Origin: Polaribacter aestuariivivens
GTDB lineage: Bacteria; Bacteroidota; Bacteroidia; Flavobacteriales; Flavobacteriaceae
NCBI RefSeq assembly: GCF_005885675.1
Contig: NZ_VANR01000001.1
Span: 124,001-188,000 of the forward strand
Direction: 5' to 3'
DNA: 64,000 nt
Under the pieces are notes generated by a model. It saw only the letters and a list, made by a program, of their open reading frames with translations, did no database searches and had not been told where the DNA came from. Position 1 is the first letter of the stretch. Every line of letters starts with the position of its first letter. Position numbers and translations under genes: made by a program. This document shows positions 17,152 to 24,740 of the stretch, piece after piece.

Positions 17152-17992
17152 GTTGTTCTTTAAATTCGTCTATTCTGTCAGCTACTTTTTTTGACAACAC
17201 AGGCTCTTTAAAGTCATATTTTTCTAATTCATTTACCAAAATTTCTGCAAAAATTAATCTTGCAGAAGGTTTATCGTCTGCTGGAACAATAAACCAAGGA
17301 GCGTTTTCTTTAGATGTTCTATTTAAAACATCTTCATAACAAAATTGATACTTACTCCACAACTTGCGCTCTTTTAAATCGCCTTCAGAAAATTTCCAGT
17401 TTTTATGAGGCAAATTTAGCCTTCTTAACAACCTGTTTTTTTGTTCTTCTTTAGATAAGTGTAAAAAGAATTTTAACACGATAGTTCCACTTTTTACTAA
17501 ATGATTTTCAAATTGATTGATTCTTTCCATTCTGTCATGGTAAAAATCATCATTAATATCATTAACAGTTTTTATATTCGGAATATTTTCACTCAAAATA
17601 TATTCTGGATGAACTCTAGTAACCAACACGTTTTCATAATGTGTTCTATTAAATACACCCAATTTACCTTTTGCAGGTAAGGCAATGTAATGCCTCCACA
17701 TAAAATCATGTTGCAGTTCCAGTTCTGTTGGTACTTTAAAACTGTGCACCACTACTCCACGCGCATTTACATCTTTAAAAACTTCACGAATTAAACTATC
17801 CTTTCCAGAAGTATCCATACCTTGTATACAAATTAAAGCACCATATTTACCTTCTGCATACATGGTGTTTTGAATTTTACTTAACTTTTTTCGAAGTTTT
17901 TTTAATTGTTTTTCGGCATTTTCAATTACTTCTTCAGTACTAATGTTCTGTAATTTTATTTTTTGAGAAACCCTATATTTTTCTAAATTCAT
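17138..17992 (-). CDS. Polyphosphate kinase 2 family protein
   Basis: 284 residues, the single-domain PPK2 length. Walker A is GMDTSGKDS (58-66) and the Walker B/lid region is FNRTHYENVLVTRVHP (114-129). PPK2 enzymes transfer phosphate between polyphosphate and nucleoside mono- or diphosphates; the exact class (AMP, ADP or both) cannot be set by eye. It ends inside the flanking repeat of the element at 17059-17151. The metallo-hydrolase gene is divergent upstream. Confidence 0.9.
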   Translation of the reverse strand: MNLEKYRVSQKIKLQNISTEEVIENAEKQLKKLRKKLSKIQNTMYAEGKYGALICIQGMDTSGKDSLIREVFKDVNARGVVVHSFKVPTELELQHDFMWRHYIALPAKGKLGVFNRTHYENVLVTRVHPEYILSENIPNIKTVNDINDDFYHDRMERINQFENHLVKSGTIVLKFFLHLSKEEQKNRLLRRLNLPHKNWKFSEGDLKERKLWSKYQFCYEDVLNRTSKENAPWFIVPADDKPSARLIFAEILVNELEKYDFKEPVLSKKVADRIDEFKEQLNNE

Positions 17993-18051
17993 TATGAAGA
18001 TAATTAATTTTTAAAGATAAAAAAAATATCGTTTTGCAAGGTAAAATAAGC

Positions 18052-18109
18052 ATTGTTTAACATAACATTTTTCTTTTAAAAAAAAGTTTTAAAGTTATGT
18101 TAACACAAT
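18052..18109. promoter_or_regulatory. Pair of inverted TTATGTTAA(A)CACAAT sites in a divergent promoter region
   Basis: ATTGTTTAACATAAC (18052-18066) is the near reverse complement of GTTATGTTAACACAAT (18094-18109). The second site matches 14 of 16 positions of the perfect palindrome in the htpG promoter. A TATCTTTG element (18127-18134) lies downstream, in front of the metallo-hydrolase. They are possible operators shared by ppk2 and the hydrolase/SOD operon. Confidence 0.4.
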
Positions 18110-18160
18110 AGTTGTTTTCTAATTTTTATCTTTGAGATAACTAACTAAATGGCAACTTTT

Positions 18161-18946
18161 ATGAAAAAAATATTTTTTACAAATATTATTTTAATCCTTC
18201 TTATATCTGTTTCTTGTAAAAACAAAAAAGAAACTAAAAATAATACCGAAACAATAGCCGTTTCTGAAAAACAGAGCGATACTTCAGTAAAAATAACACC
18301 TATTTCTCATGCAACTGCTGTTATTTCTTTTGATGAAACTATTATTTATTTAGATCCTACAAGTGGCAAAGAGGCATTTGCAAATTTTGAAAAACCAACA
18401 TACGTTTTAATTACTGATATTCATGGCGATCACATGAATTTAAGTACATTAAAGGAACTAAATTTAACAGAAACTAAAGTTATTGCTCCTAAAGCAGTTA
18501 TTGATAAAATTTCAGACTTATCTGCCAAAGAATTTATAACCCTGAATAATGGTGAAAAAAAAAGCATGAGTAATTTTGCAATTGAAGCAATACCAATGTA
18601 CAATTTACGTAAAGAAGCTTTAAAGTTTCATGAAAAAGGAAGAGGAAATGGTTATATACTATCAGTAAATAATGAGCGCATTTATTTTTCTGGAGACACA
18701 GAAGATATTCCTGAAATGAGAAATTTAAAAAATATAGATAAAGCTTTTGTTTGCATGAATTTGCCATATACAATGACTGTAGAAAGTGCTGCTGATGCTG
18801 TTTTGGCATTTGAACCAAAACAAGTTTTTCCTTATCATTATAGAGGTACAGGAGGTTTAAGTGATGTAGATAAATTCAAACGCTTAGTAAATGAAAAAAA
18901 TAATTCTATTGAAGTGATTCAATGGAATTGGTATCCAAAAAAATAA
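18161..18946 (+). CDS. Metallo-beta-lactamase-fold lipoprotein
   Basis: The ATG at 18161 is preferred over 18149 because it starts a canonical lipoprotein signal, with SVSC placing the lipidated Cys at 19. The MBL metal motif is TDIHGDH (85-91), HxxDH-like with H88, D90 and H91. Later histidines occur in FPYHYRG, and YFSGDTEDIPE carries the bridging Asp. Overall it resembles the UPF0173/UlaG-like branch; the substrate is unknown. It is 24 bp upstream of sodC, likely the same transcript. Confidence 0.85.
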   Translation: MKKIFFTNIILILLISVSCKNKKETKNNTETIAVSEKQSDTSVKITPISHATAVISFDETIIYLDPTSGKEAFANFEKPTYVLITDIHGDHMNLSTLKELNLTETKVIAPKAVIDKISDLSAKEFITLNNGEKKSMSNFAIEAIPMYNLRKEALKFHEKGRGNGYILSVNNERIYFSGDTEDIPEMRNLKNIDKAFVCMNLPYTMTVESAADAVLAFEPKQVFPYHYRGTGGLSDVDKFKRLVNEKNNSIEVIQWNWYPKK

Positions 18947-18969
18947 CAACTATCAAAAACTAAATAATT

Positions 18970-19491
18970 ATGAAAATTTTAAAAAAAATTAGTCTTTTAG
19001 TATTTGCAATTACAACCTTAAGTTCTTGTGATTCAGATACTAAAATTGCAAAAGCAACGATTGAAGCAAAAAGTGGAAGCAATGTTTCTGGAACTGTAAC
19101 TTTTACAGAAGTGAATGGAACAGTAACTATGAAAGCAGAACTTTCTGGACTTTCTGAAGGAAATCACGCAATTCATATTCATGCAATTGGAGATTGTTCT
19201 GCTCCAGATGGAACTTCTGCTGGTGGACATTGGAACCCAACTGATAAAAACCATGGAAAATGGATGCAAGAGCCTTTTCATATTGGAGACATTGGAAACT
19301 TAGTTGTTGGTGCAGATGGAAAAGGAACTATTGAAAGAGAAACTGATTTATGGTCTGTTGGTGGAGAAGATGCTAACAAAAACGTAGTTGGACATGCAAT
19401 AATTATTCATGAAGGTCCTGACGATTTTAGCTCACAGCCTTCTGGTGCTGCAGGACCAAGAATTGGTTGTGGCGAAATTATTAGAAAATAA
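18970..19491 (+). CDS. sodC: Cu/Zn superoxide dismutase lipoprotein
   Basis: 173 residues with a lipobox (LSSC, Cys20), so it is anchored to the envelope. Copper ligands are in HIHAIGDC (H69, H71, with C76), followed by SAGGHWNP (H87) and a zinc loop with further His, then GHAIIIHEG (H142, H147) and the partner Cys in RIGCGEI (C167). It dismutates periplasmic superoxide. It follows the metallo-hydrolase lipoprotein and ends at a strong terminator. Confidence 0.93.
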   Translation: MKILKKISLLVFAITTLSSCDSDTKIAKATIEAKSGSNVSGTVTFTEVNGTVTMKAELSGLSEGNHAIHIHAIGDCSAPDGTSAGGHWNPTDKNHGKWMQEPFHIGDIGNLVVGADGKGTIERETDLWSVGGEDANKNVVGHAIIIHEGPDDFSSQPSGAAGPRIGCGEIIRK

Positions 19492-19507
19492 AACTATCTT
19501 TAAAAAT

Positions 19508-19537
19508 AAAAAACCGAGCTTAGTGCTCGGTTTTTTA
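19508..19537 (+). terminator. Intrinsic terminator after sodC
   Basis: AAAAAACCGAGC, loop TTAGT, GCTCGGTTTTTT. It serves sodC and, read from the other side, could also end the convergent TPR gene. Confidence 0.85.
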
Positions 19538-19576
19538 TTTTTAAAAGTTTTTTGCTTTATATATTTTATTTACATA

Positions 19577-20947
19577 TTACTCAGTTGCTTTTTTAAAGTT
19601 TTTAAGCAGACTTTTAATTTTCTTTTTTTCAGATACAGTTGGAAAAAGTTCTTTTAATATGTAATTATAGTCATAATCTATCTTTAAACCATTAATTAAA
19701 TGACTAAAGCCGTGTTTTTCTTTATTAAACAAATAAAATAAACCTGCTAACCTGTACTCTACTTCCGCAAAATTTTTAAATATTTTTTGAGCCTGTAAAA
19801 CAATTTGAAAAGCTTCGTCAAATTCACCTAAGAAAATTAAAACATCAACTAAACCTATATAAATTTCTAAAGAGTTATCATTCAGTTTTAAACATTCCTT
19901 AAAACCCGTAACTGCTTCTTCAAAAAAACTTAACTTCAAATTTATTTCAGCATAATGCTTCCAATGTAAAGAGTTATCATCATCAATTTTTAAGGCTTTT
20001 GAAATATAATAAGTTGCTTTTTGGTAATTTTCTTTTTCGTAATATAGGTTCGCAAGCAAAACCCAACCTTTGTCCAATAAAGGATCTTCGTGAACTGCTT
20101 TTTTGTAATAAGAAATAGCAGCATCGAACTTGCCTAATTTTTCATAACACTCTCCAACTCTTGTATAAACATATGCTGTTGGATCATCCAATTCTATCGT
20201 AATTAAATAATTATCAATAGCATCTTCAAAATTACCCAATTGTTCTAAAGTTTTAGCTTTTTCTAAATAACCACCAATAAAAGATTCATCAATTAAAACT
20301 GCATAATCAAATGACGTAAGCGCTTCTTTGTACATTTTTAAAATAAAATATTGCCTTCCTAACTGATGCCAAGCGACTTCGCAATACGGGTTTGCATTTA
20401 TATATATATTTAAATAATCGATTGCCATTTCATGTTGTTGTTCCATATCAAAACAATACACAATGTTATAAAGTGCAGAATAATCTTCAAAATCTACATC
20501 AATACATTTTGCGAAGTTTAAACGAGCATTTTCAAAATCATCTAAATACAAGTATTCCATTCCTATTAAAGACCATACATCTAACTTATCATCAGTCAAA
20601 TCAAGTGCTTTTTGTAACTGAATTATGGCTTGTTTATGTGCTCCTTTTTTAGAAGCTATGGCTGCTTTTTGTATAAAAACCTCATCGTTATTGGGTGCAA
20701 CCATTTCAATTCTTTTCAAAAGTTTAGAAGCTTCATCAAATTCATTATCACACAAATGCAATTCTACTTTTAATAATTTTAAATCTATTGAAGCTGGGTG
20801 TTGTTCTAATCCAAGTTTTATAGCTTTTTTTGCTAAAGCGATTTTGCCAACATCTAAATAGTGAATAATAATTTCTTCAAATTCAACCAAATCGAAAAAG
20901 AAAACACTATTGGTTTTAAGCATGGATTCAAATTTTAATAAAGACAT
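19577..20947 (-). CDS. Tetratricopeptide repeat protein
   Basis: 456 residues, no signal peptide. At least ten degenerate 34-residue TPR units are visible, for example AWHQLGRQYFILKMYKEALTSF, VYTRVGECYEKLGKFDAAISYYKKA and GWVLLANLYYEKENYQKATYYISKAL, with the W-LG-Y-A-F-A pattern. It is a cytoplasmic protein-interaction scaffold; the partner is unknown. It is divergent from pyrR. Confidence 0.88.
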   Translation of the reverse strand: MSLLKFESMLKTNSVFFFDLVEFEEIIIHYLDVGKIALAKKAIKLGLEQHPASIDLKLLKVELHLCDNEFDEASKLLKRIEMVAPNNDEVFIQKAAIASKKGAHKQAIIQLQKALDLTDDKLDVWSLIGMEYLYLDDFENARLNFAKCIDVDFEDYSALYNIVYCFDMEQQHEMAIDYLNIYINANPYCEVAWHQLGRQYFILKMYKEALTSFDYAVLIDESFIGGYLEKAKTLEQLGNFEDAIDNYLITIELDDPTAYVYTRVGECYEKLGKFDAAISYYKKAVHEDPLLDKGWVLLANLYYEKENYQKATYYISKALKIDDDNSLHWKHYAEINLKLSFFEEAVTGFKECLKLNDNSLEIYIGLVDVLIFLGEFDEAFQIVLQAQKIFKNFAEVEYRLAGLFYLFNKEKHGFSHLINGLKIDYDYNYILKELFPTVSEKKKIKSLLKNFKKATE

Positions 20948-21003
20948 AATTAAGATATTTGAATGAATACTTAAAGGTACTATAAGTCTTAAGAAACCTT
21001 GGG

Positions 21004-21026
21004 TGTTAAAACAATTGTTTTTAACA
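21004..21026. promoter_or_regulatory. Imperfect palindrome in the TPR/pyrR divergent region
   Basis: TGTTAAAACAATTG is followed by TTTTTAACA, a near-palindrome with one unmatched base. It lies about 45 bp upstream of the pyrR -33 box and could be an operator for either gene. No regulator can be named. Confidence 0.35.
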
Positions 21027-21069
21027 ATTTAATTAACAACAAATCTGTTTTAATTAATGGTATTTAAAT

Positions 21070-21100
21070 TTTGTGTATAGATATATTTACGTTAATTTTG
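21070..21100 (+). promoter_or_regulatory. Bacteroidota promoter of pyrR
   Basis: TTTG (21070-21073), a 19-bp spacer, then TAATTTTG (21093-21100), an exact consensus match. Transcription from about 21107 would give a leader near 32 nt. Confidence 0.7.
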
Positions 21101-21111
21101 ATTTTCGATAA

Positions 21112-21131
21112 CTATCAAACTAAACTGGTAG
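21112..21131 (+). promoter_or_regulatory. Small leader hairpin just upstream of the pyrR start
   Basis: CTATCA (21112-21117) pairs with TGGTAG (21126-21131) with one G-U pair and an 8-nt loop, ending 7 nt before the ATG. It could be a PyrR- or translation-control stem, but it does not show the Bacillus-type PyrR binding loop. Confidence 0.3.
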
Positions 21132-21138
21132 CATTCTT

Positions 21139-21678
21139 ATGAGCAGAAAAACCTTATTAAACTCAAAAGATATTGAAATTATTCTTCATAGATTGGCTTG
21201 CCAGCTAATTGAAAATCATAATGATTTTTCTAATACAGTTTTAGTAGGATTACAACCAAGAGGTACATTTTTAGCCAACAGGTTAACAAATTTGCTAAAA
21301 ACGGAATATGCTATAAAAGATTTAAAATTAGGCCTTTTAGATATTACTTTTTACAGAGATGATTTCCGCAGAAAAAGCAAACCTTTGGCTGCAGAAACTA
21401 ATGAAATGAACTTTTTAATTGAAGATAAAAAAGTAGTAATTATTGATGATGTTTTATTTTCTGGAAGAAGTATTAGGGCAGCTTTAACCGCTTTACAATC
21501 TTATGGAAGACCTGAAAATATAGAATTATTAGTATTAATTGATAGACGTTTTAGCAGGCATTTACCTATACAGCCTAATTATAGAGGAAGACAAGTTGAT
21601 GCTATAAATGAAGAGAAGGTTTTAGTAACTTGGAATGAAACTCATAAAAAAGATGCTGTTTACATAGAGTCTCTATAA
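21139..21678 (+). CDS. pyrR: PyrR: pyrimidine operon regulator / uracil phosphoribosyltransferase
   Basis: 179 residues, standard length. The PRPP-binding loop is VVIIDDVLFSGRS (99-111); VGLQPRGTFLANRL near 36-49 and RPENIELLVLIDRR are typical of PyrR. It senses UMP and binds pyr mRNA in Firmicutes and can act as a UPRTase. It directly precedes pyrB (85-bp gap), consistent with pyrimidine control. Confidence 0.93.
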   Translation: MSRKTLLNSKDIEIILHRLACQLIENHNDFSNTVLVGLQPRGTFLANRLTNLLKTEYAIKDLKLGLLDITFYRDDFRRKSKPLAAETNEMNFLIEDKKVVIIDDVLFSGRSIRAALTALQSYGRPENIELLVLIDRRFSRHLPIQPNYRGRQVDAINEEKVLVTWNETHKKDAVYIESL

Positions 21679-21763
21679 ATTTTAGGAGTATTAATATTGA
21701 TAAAAGACTATACTGTAAAAAAATAAAGTAATAAAAAAGAATATTTAATTTAAAAAAAATAAG

Positions 21764-22693
21764 GTGTCAGAATTAAGTGTAGAACATTTATTGGGTATTA
21801 AATATCTGAAACCTAATGATATTGATGTTATTTTTAAAACTGCAGATCATTTTAAAGAGGTTATAAACAGACCTATTAAAAAAGTACCTTCATTAAGAGA
21901 TATTACCATTGCCAACTTATTTTTCGAAAACAGTACAAGAACAAAACTTAGTTTTGAACTTGCAGAAAAAAGACTCTCTGCAGACGTTATTAATTTTTCA
22001 GCAGGCCAATCTTCCGTAAAAAAAGGAGAAACTTTAATTGATACTGTAAACAATATTTTATCTATGAAAGTAGATATTGTAGTAATGCGTCATGGAAATG
22101 TTGGTGCTGGGGTTTTCTTATCAAAACATGTGAATGCAAAAATTATAAATGCTGGAGATGGCACACATGAACACCCTACACAAGCCTTATTAGACTCCTA
22201 CTCTATAAGAGAAAAATTAGGTTCTGTAAAAGGAAAAAAAATAGTAATTGTTGGTGATATTTTACACTCTAGAGTAGCATTATCAAATATTTTTGCGCTA
22301 CAATTACAAGGTGCAAAAGTAAAAGTTTGCGGCCCAACAACCTTAATTCCAAAATACATTACAAATTTAGGGGTAGAAGTTGAAACCAACCTAAAAAAAG
22401 CATTAGAATGGTGTGATGTAGCCAATGTTTTACGTGTACAACATGAAAGAATGGACATTAAGTATTTTCCATCTACAAGAGAATACACACAACTTTTTGG
22501 AATAAATAAAGAAATTTTAGACAACCTTGGCAAGAAAATTGTGATCATGCATCCAGGTCCAATAAACAGAGGTGTAGAAATTACAAGTGATGTTGCAGAT
22601 TCAGATCAATCCATCATTTTAAATCAAGTGGAAAATGGAGTGGCTGTAAGAATGGCTGTTATTTATTTATTGGCGCAACAAATAAAAAGATAA
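21764..22693 (+). CDS. pyrB: Aspartate carbamoyltransferase catalytic subunit
   Basis: 309 residues, starting with GTG at 21764. The carbamoyl-phosphate site is FFENSTRTKLSFE (53-65) and the second signature is HEHPTQALLDSYSI (135-148). It makes carbamoyl aspartate from carbamoyl phosphate and aspartate in de novo UMP synthesis. No pyrI regulatory subunit is adjacent. The next three genes (STAS-like, sorting domain, rnz) follow with gaps of 10 bp or less or an overlap, so they are probably co-transcribed. Confidence 0.95.
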   Translation: MSELSVEHLLGIKYLKPNDIDVIFKTADHFKEVINRPIKKVPSLRDITIANLFFENSTRTKLSFELAEKRLSADVINFSAGQSSVKKGETLIDTVNNILSMKVDIVVMRHGNVGAGVFLSKHVNAKIINAGDGTHEHPTQALLDSYSIREKLGSVKGKKIVIVGDILHSRVALSNIFALQLQGAKVKVCGPTTLIPKYITNLGVEVETNLKKALEWCDVANVLRVQHERMDIKYFPSTREYTQLFGINKEILDNLGKKIVIMHPGPINRGVEITSDVADSDQSIILNQVENGVAVRMAVIYLLAQQIKR

Positions 22694-22694
22694 A

Positions 22695-23027
22695 ATGCAA
22701 TTCGATAAAAAAGAAAATTACACGTATGTTTCTTCAGACGAAAATTCTTTTCAAGAATTTTATAATACATTTATAAAACAAGAAAAAGAGTTTAAAAAAG
22801 AACATGTAATCGTTCATATTTCTAATGAAATAAGCGTTTCTACTGAAGATTTTTTATTATTTTTGAAAGTAGCAGAGCAAAAAAATGAAAATGGTACATC
22901 TTTTGTAATAATAAATACAGTAGTAAATGTTGATGATTTTCCAGAAAACTTAAATATTGTACCCACATTACAAGAGGCAGAAGATATTTTAGAAATGGAA
23001 AATATTGAACGAGAATTAGGATTTTAA
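22695..23027 (+). CDS. Small conserved protein, possibly STAS-like
   Basis: 110 residues, soluble, 1 bp after pyrB. The beta-alpha alternation (HVIVHISNEISVSTEDFLLF, then GTSFVIINTVVNVDDF and NIVPTLQEAEDILEME) reads like an anti-sigma-antagonist (STAS) domain, with the typical terminal helix. No phospho-acceptor serine in the canonical DxS position is evident. Function unknown. Confidence 0.6.
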   Translation: MQFDKKENYTYVSSDENSFQEFYNTFIKQEKEFKKEHVIVHISNEISVSTEDFLLFLKVAEQKNENGTSFVIINTVVNVDDFPENLNIVPTLQEAEDILEMENIERELGF

Positions 23028-23036
23028 AAAATAATT

Positions 23037-23366
23037 ATGATAAAAAAAATACTTTTCATTTTATTATTAAGTGTTTCTTTTATTGGTTTTTCACAGCAAA
23101 AAGTAGAAAAATCGATAGAAAATTTATCAGCTGCCCCAAATCCATTCACAAATTCAACAAAAATCACTTTTAAATCTAAAAAAGCGTCAACTATTTATTT
23201 TAGCGTTAAAAATGTTTTAGGAAAAACAGTTTTTAAAAAAACTTACAAAACAAAAAAGGGCAACAATAGTATTGATTTTCATAAAGACGATTTAGCTACA
23301 GGAATGTACATTTATAGTATTCAAGACCAAAAGAAAGTAATTTCTAAACGTTTTGTTATTAAATGA
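23037..23366 (+). CDS. Signal peptide plus stand-alone T9SS type A sorting domain
   Basis: 109 residues: a signal peptide (1 to about 19, ending GFSQ), then almost directly a Por-secretion C-terminal domain with APNPFTNSTKITF, VKNVLGKTVFKK, LATGMYIYSI and the terminal SKRFVIK. There is no cargo domain between. It would be exported and could be recognised by the type IX machinery. Its stop overlaps the rnz start (ATGA), so it is translationally coupled to a cytoplasmic tRNA-processing enzyme, an odd pairing. Confidence 0.85.
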   Translation: MIKKILFILLLSVSFIGFSQQKVEKSIENLSAAPNPFTNSTKITFKSKKASTIYFSVKNVLGKTVFKKTYKTKKGNNSIDFHKDDLATGMYIYSIQDQKKVISKRFVIK

Positions 23367-24283
23367 GTATAAAGCTAACCATTTTAGGTTGTCACTCTGC
23401 AACTCCACGTGTTAACGCATTTCCAACTTCACAATATTTAGAAATAAATAATTGTCATTTTTTAATAGATTGTGGTGAAGGCACACAACGTCAAATGCGA
23501 AAATACAAAGTTGGATTTTCTAAAATTAACCATATTTTTATTTCACACTTACATGGTGACCATTTTTATGGTTTAGTAGGTCTATTATCTACATATGGAA
23601 TTTTAAGTAGGGAAAAAGACATGCACATTTATGGTCCAAAAGGTATTAAAAAAGCTACTTTATTAATGTTGAAAATTTCGGAATCTCACGCGAAATTCAA
23701 CATGATATTTCATGAATTATCATCAAATGAAAGTGAACTTATTTTTGAAAATGATAAAGTTACTGTAAGCACAATTCCCTTAAATCATAGGGTATACACA
23801 AACGGATATTTATTTAAAGAGAAAGAAAAACCCAGAAAATTAAACATGCTAAACATTTCTGGATATCCAGAAATTGACAAAGCTGATTATTTAAACATAA
23901 AAGCTGGTAAAGATGTGACTTTGGCTTCTGGTGAAATCATTAAAAATGATGTTTTGACCAAAAACCCACCAAAACCATTAAGCTATGCTTTTTGTAGTGA
24001 TACCTCTTACAAACCAGATATTGTAACTATTGTAAAAAATGCAGATATACTATATCACGAAGCTACCTTTTTATCAGACAGACAAGATTTAGCAAAAAAA
24101 ACAAAACATAGTACCACACTTGAGGCTGCTCAAATAGCTAAAGATGCTAATGTAAATAAATTAATTATTGGTCATTATTCTGGAAGGTATAAGGATATAA
24201 ATTTATTTCAAAAAGAAGCTGAAACTATTTTTGAAAACGTTTTTTTAGCAAATCCTGGAGAAGTTTTTACTGCAAATAGTTAA
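23363..24283 (+). CDS. rnz: Ribonuclease Z
   Basis: 306 residues. The metallo-beta-lactamase motif is SHLHGDHFYGL (H62, H64, D66, H67) with the preceding LIDCGEGTQRQ typical of RNase Z; further ligands are in FCSDTSY and KHSTTLEAA/IIGHYSGRY. It cleaves 3' trailers from tRNA precursors. It starts inside the stop codon of the sorting-domain gene. Its stop is 1 bp from the stop of the convergent CoA-binding gene. Confidence 0.94.
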   Translation: MSIKLTILGCHSATPRVNAFPTSQYLEINNCHFLIDCGEGTQRQMRKYKVGFSKINHIFISHLHGDHFYGLVGLLSTYGILSREKDMHIYGPKGIKKATLLMLKISESHAKFNMIFHELSSNESELIFENDKVTVSTIPLNHRVYTNGYLFKEKEKPRKLNMLNISGYPEIDKADYLNIKAGKDVTLASGEIIKNDVLTKNPPKPLSYAFCSDTSYKPDIVTIVKNADILYHEATFLSDRQDLAKKTKHSTTLEAAQIAKDANVNKLIIGHYSGRYKDINLFQKEAETIFENVFLANPGEVFTANS

Positions 24284-24284
24284 T

Positions 24285-24647
24285 TTAATACTGGTTTGTA
24301 GCCAATAAAACCAAAGTACAAGCAATTTCACTTTTAATATTATTTTCTTTCAGTAATTTTAGAAACTCCATATTTTCTGTCCCAGGGTTAAAAATAACTC
24401 TTTTTGGTTTCAAGCCAATTATAAACTCATAATACGCTTCTTGTCTTGATGGGTTTAAATATAAAGTAACTGTATCAATATCTTTAAATTCTACTTTTTC
24501 GGTTGCAATTGTTACGTCTGCTACTACTCCAACTCGTAAACCAATTGCAACTACAGGTATTTCATTTCCACGCAATCTTTTAATAGCAATGTTCGAATAT
24601 CTGTTTTCATTTAGGGAAGCTCCTAAAACTAAGGTTTTCTTTTTCAT
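24285..24647 (-). CDS. CoA-binding (YccU-type) Rossmann protein
   Basis: 120 residues with TLVLGASLNENRYSNIA at the N-terminus (nucleotide/CoA-binding loop) and VTLYLNPSRQEAYYEFI and VIFNPGTENMEF later, as in CoA_binding_2 proteins. The biochemical role of the family is unclear. Convergent with rnz, 1 bp between stops. Confidence 0.85.
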   Translation of the reverse strand: MKKKTLVLGASLNENRYSNIAIKRLRGNEIPVVAIGLRVGVVADVTIATEKVEFKDIDTVTLYLNPSRQEAYYEFIIGLKPKRVIFNPGTENMEFLKLLKENNIKSEIACTLVLLATNQY

Positions 24648-24740
24648 TTGTTAATTATATGTTAAAGACAGTTAAATAGAGTAACAAATATAATAAATGA
24701 GACGTCTCTAATACATCAATTCAACGATTAATCAACCAAA

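Noticed and set aside
24699..24708. GAGACGTCTC palindrome upstream of the first TonB receptor
   Set aside because: A single 10-bp palindrome with no second copy in this window is too weak to call an operator.
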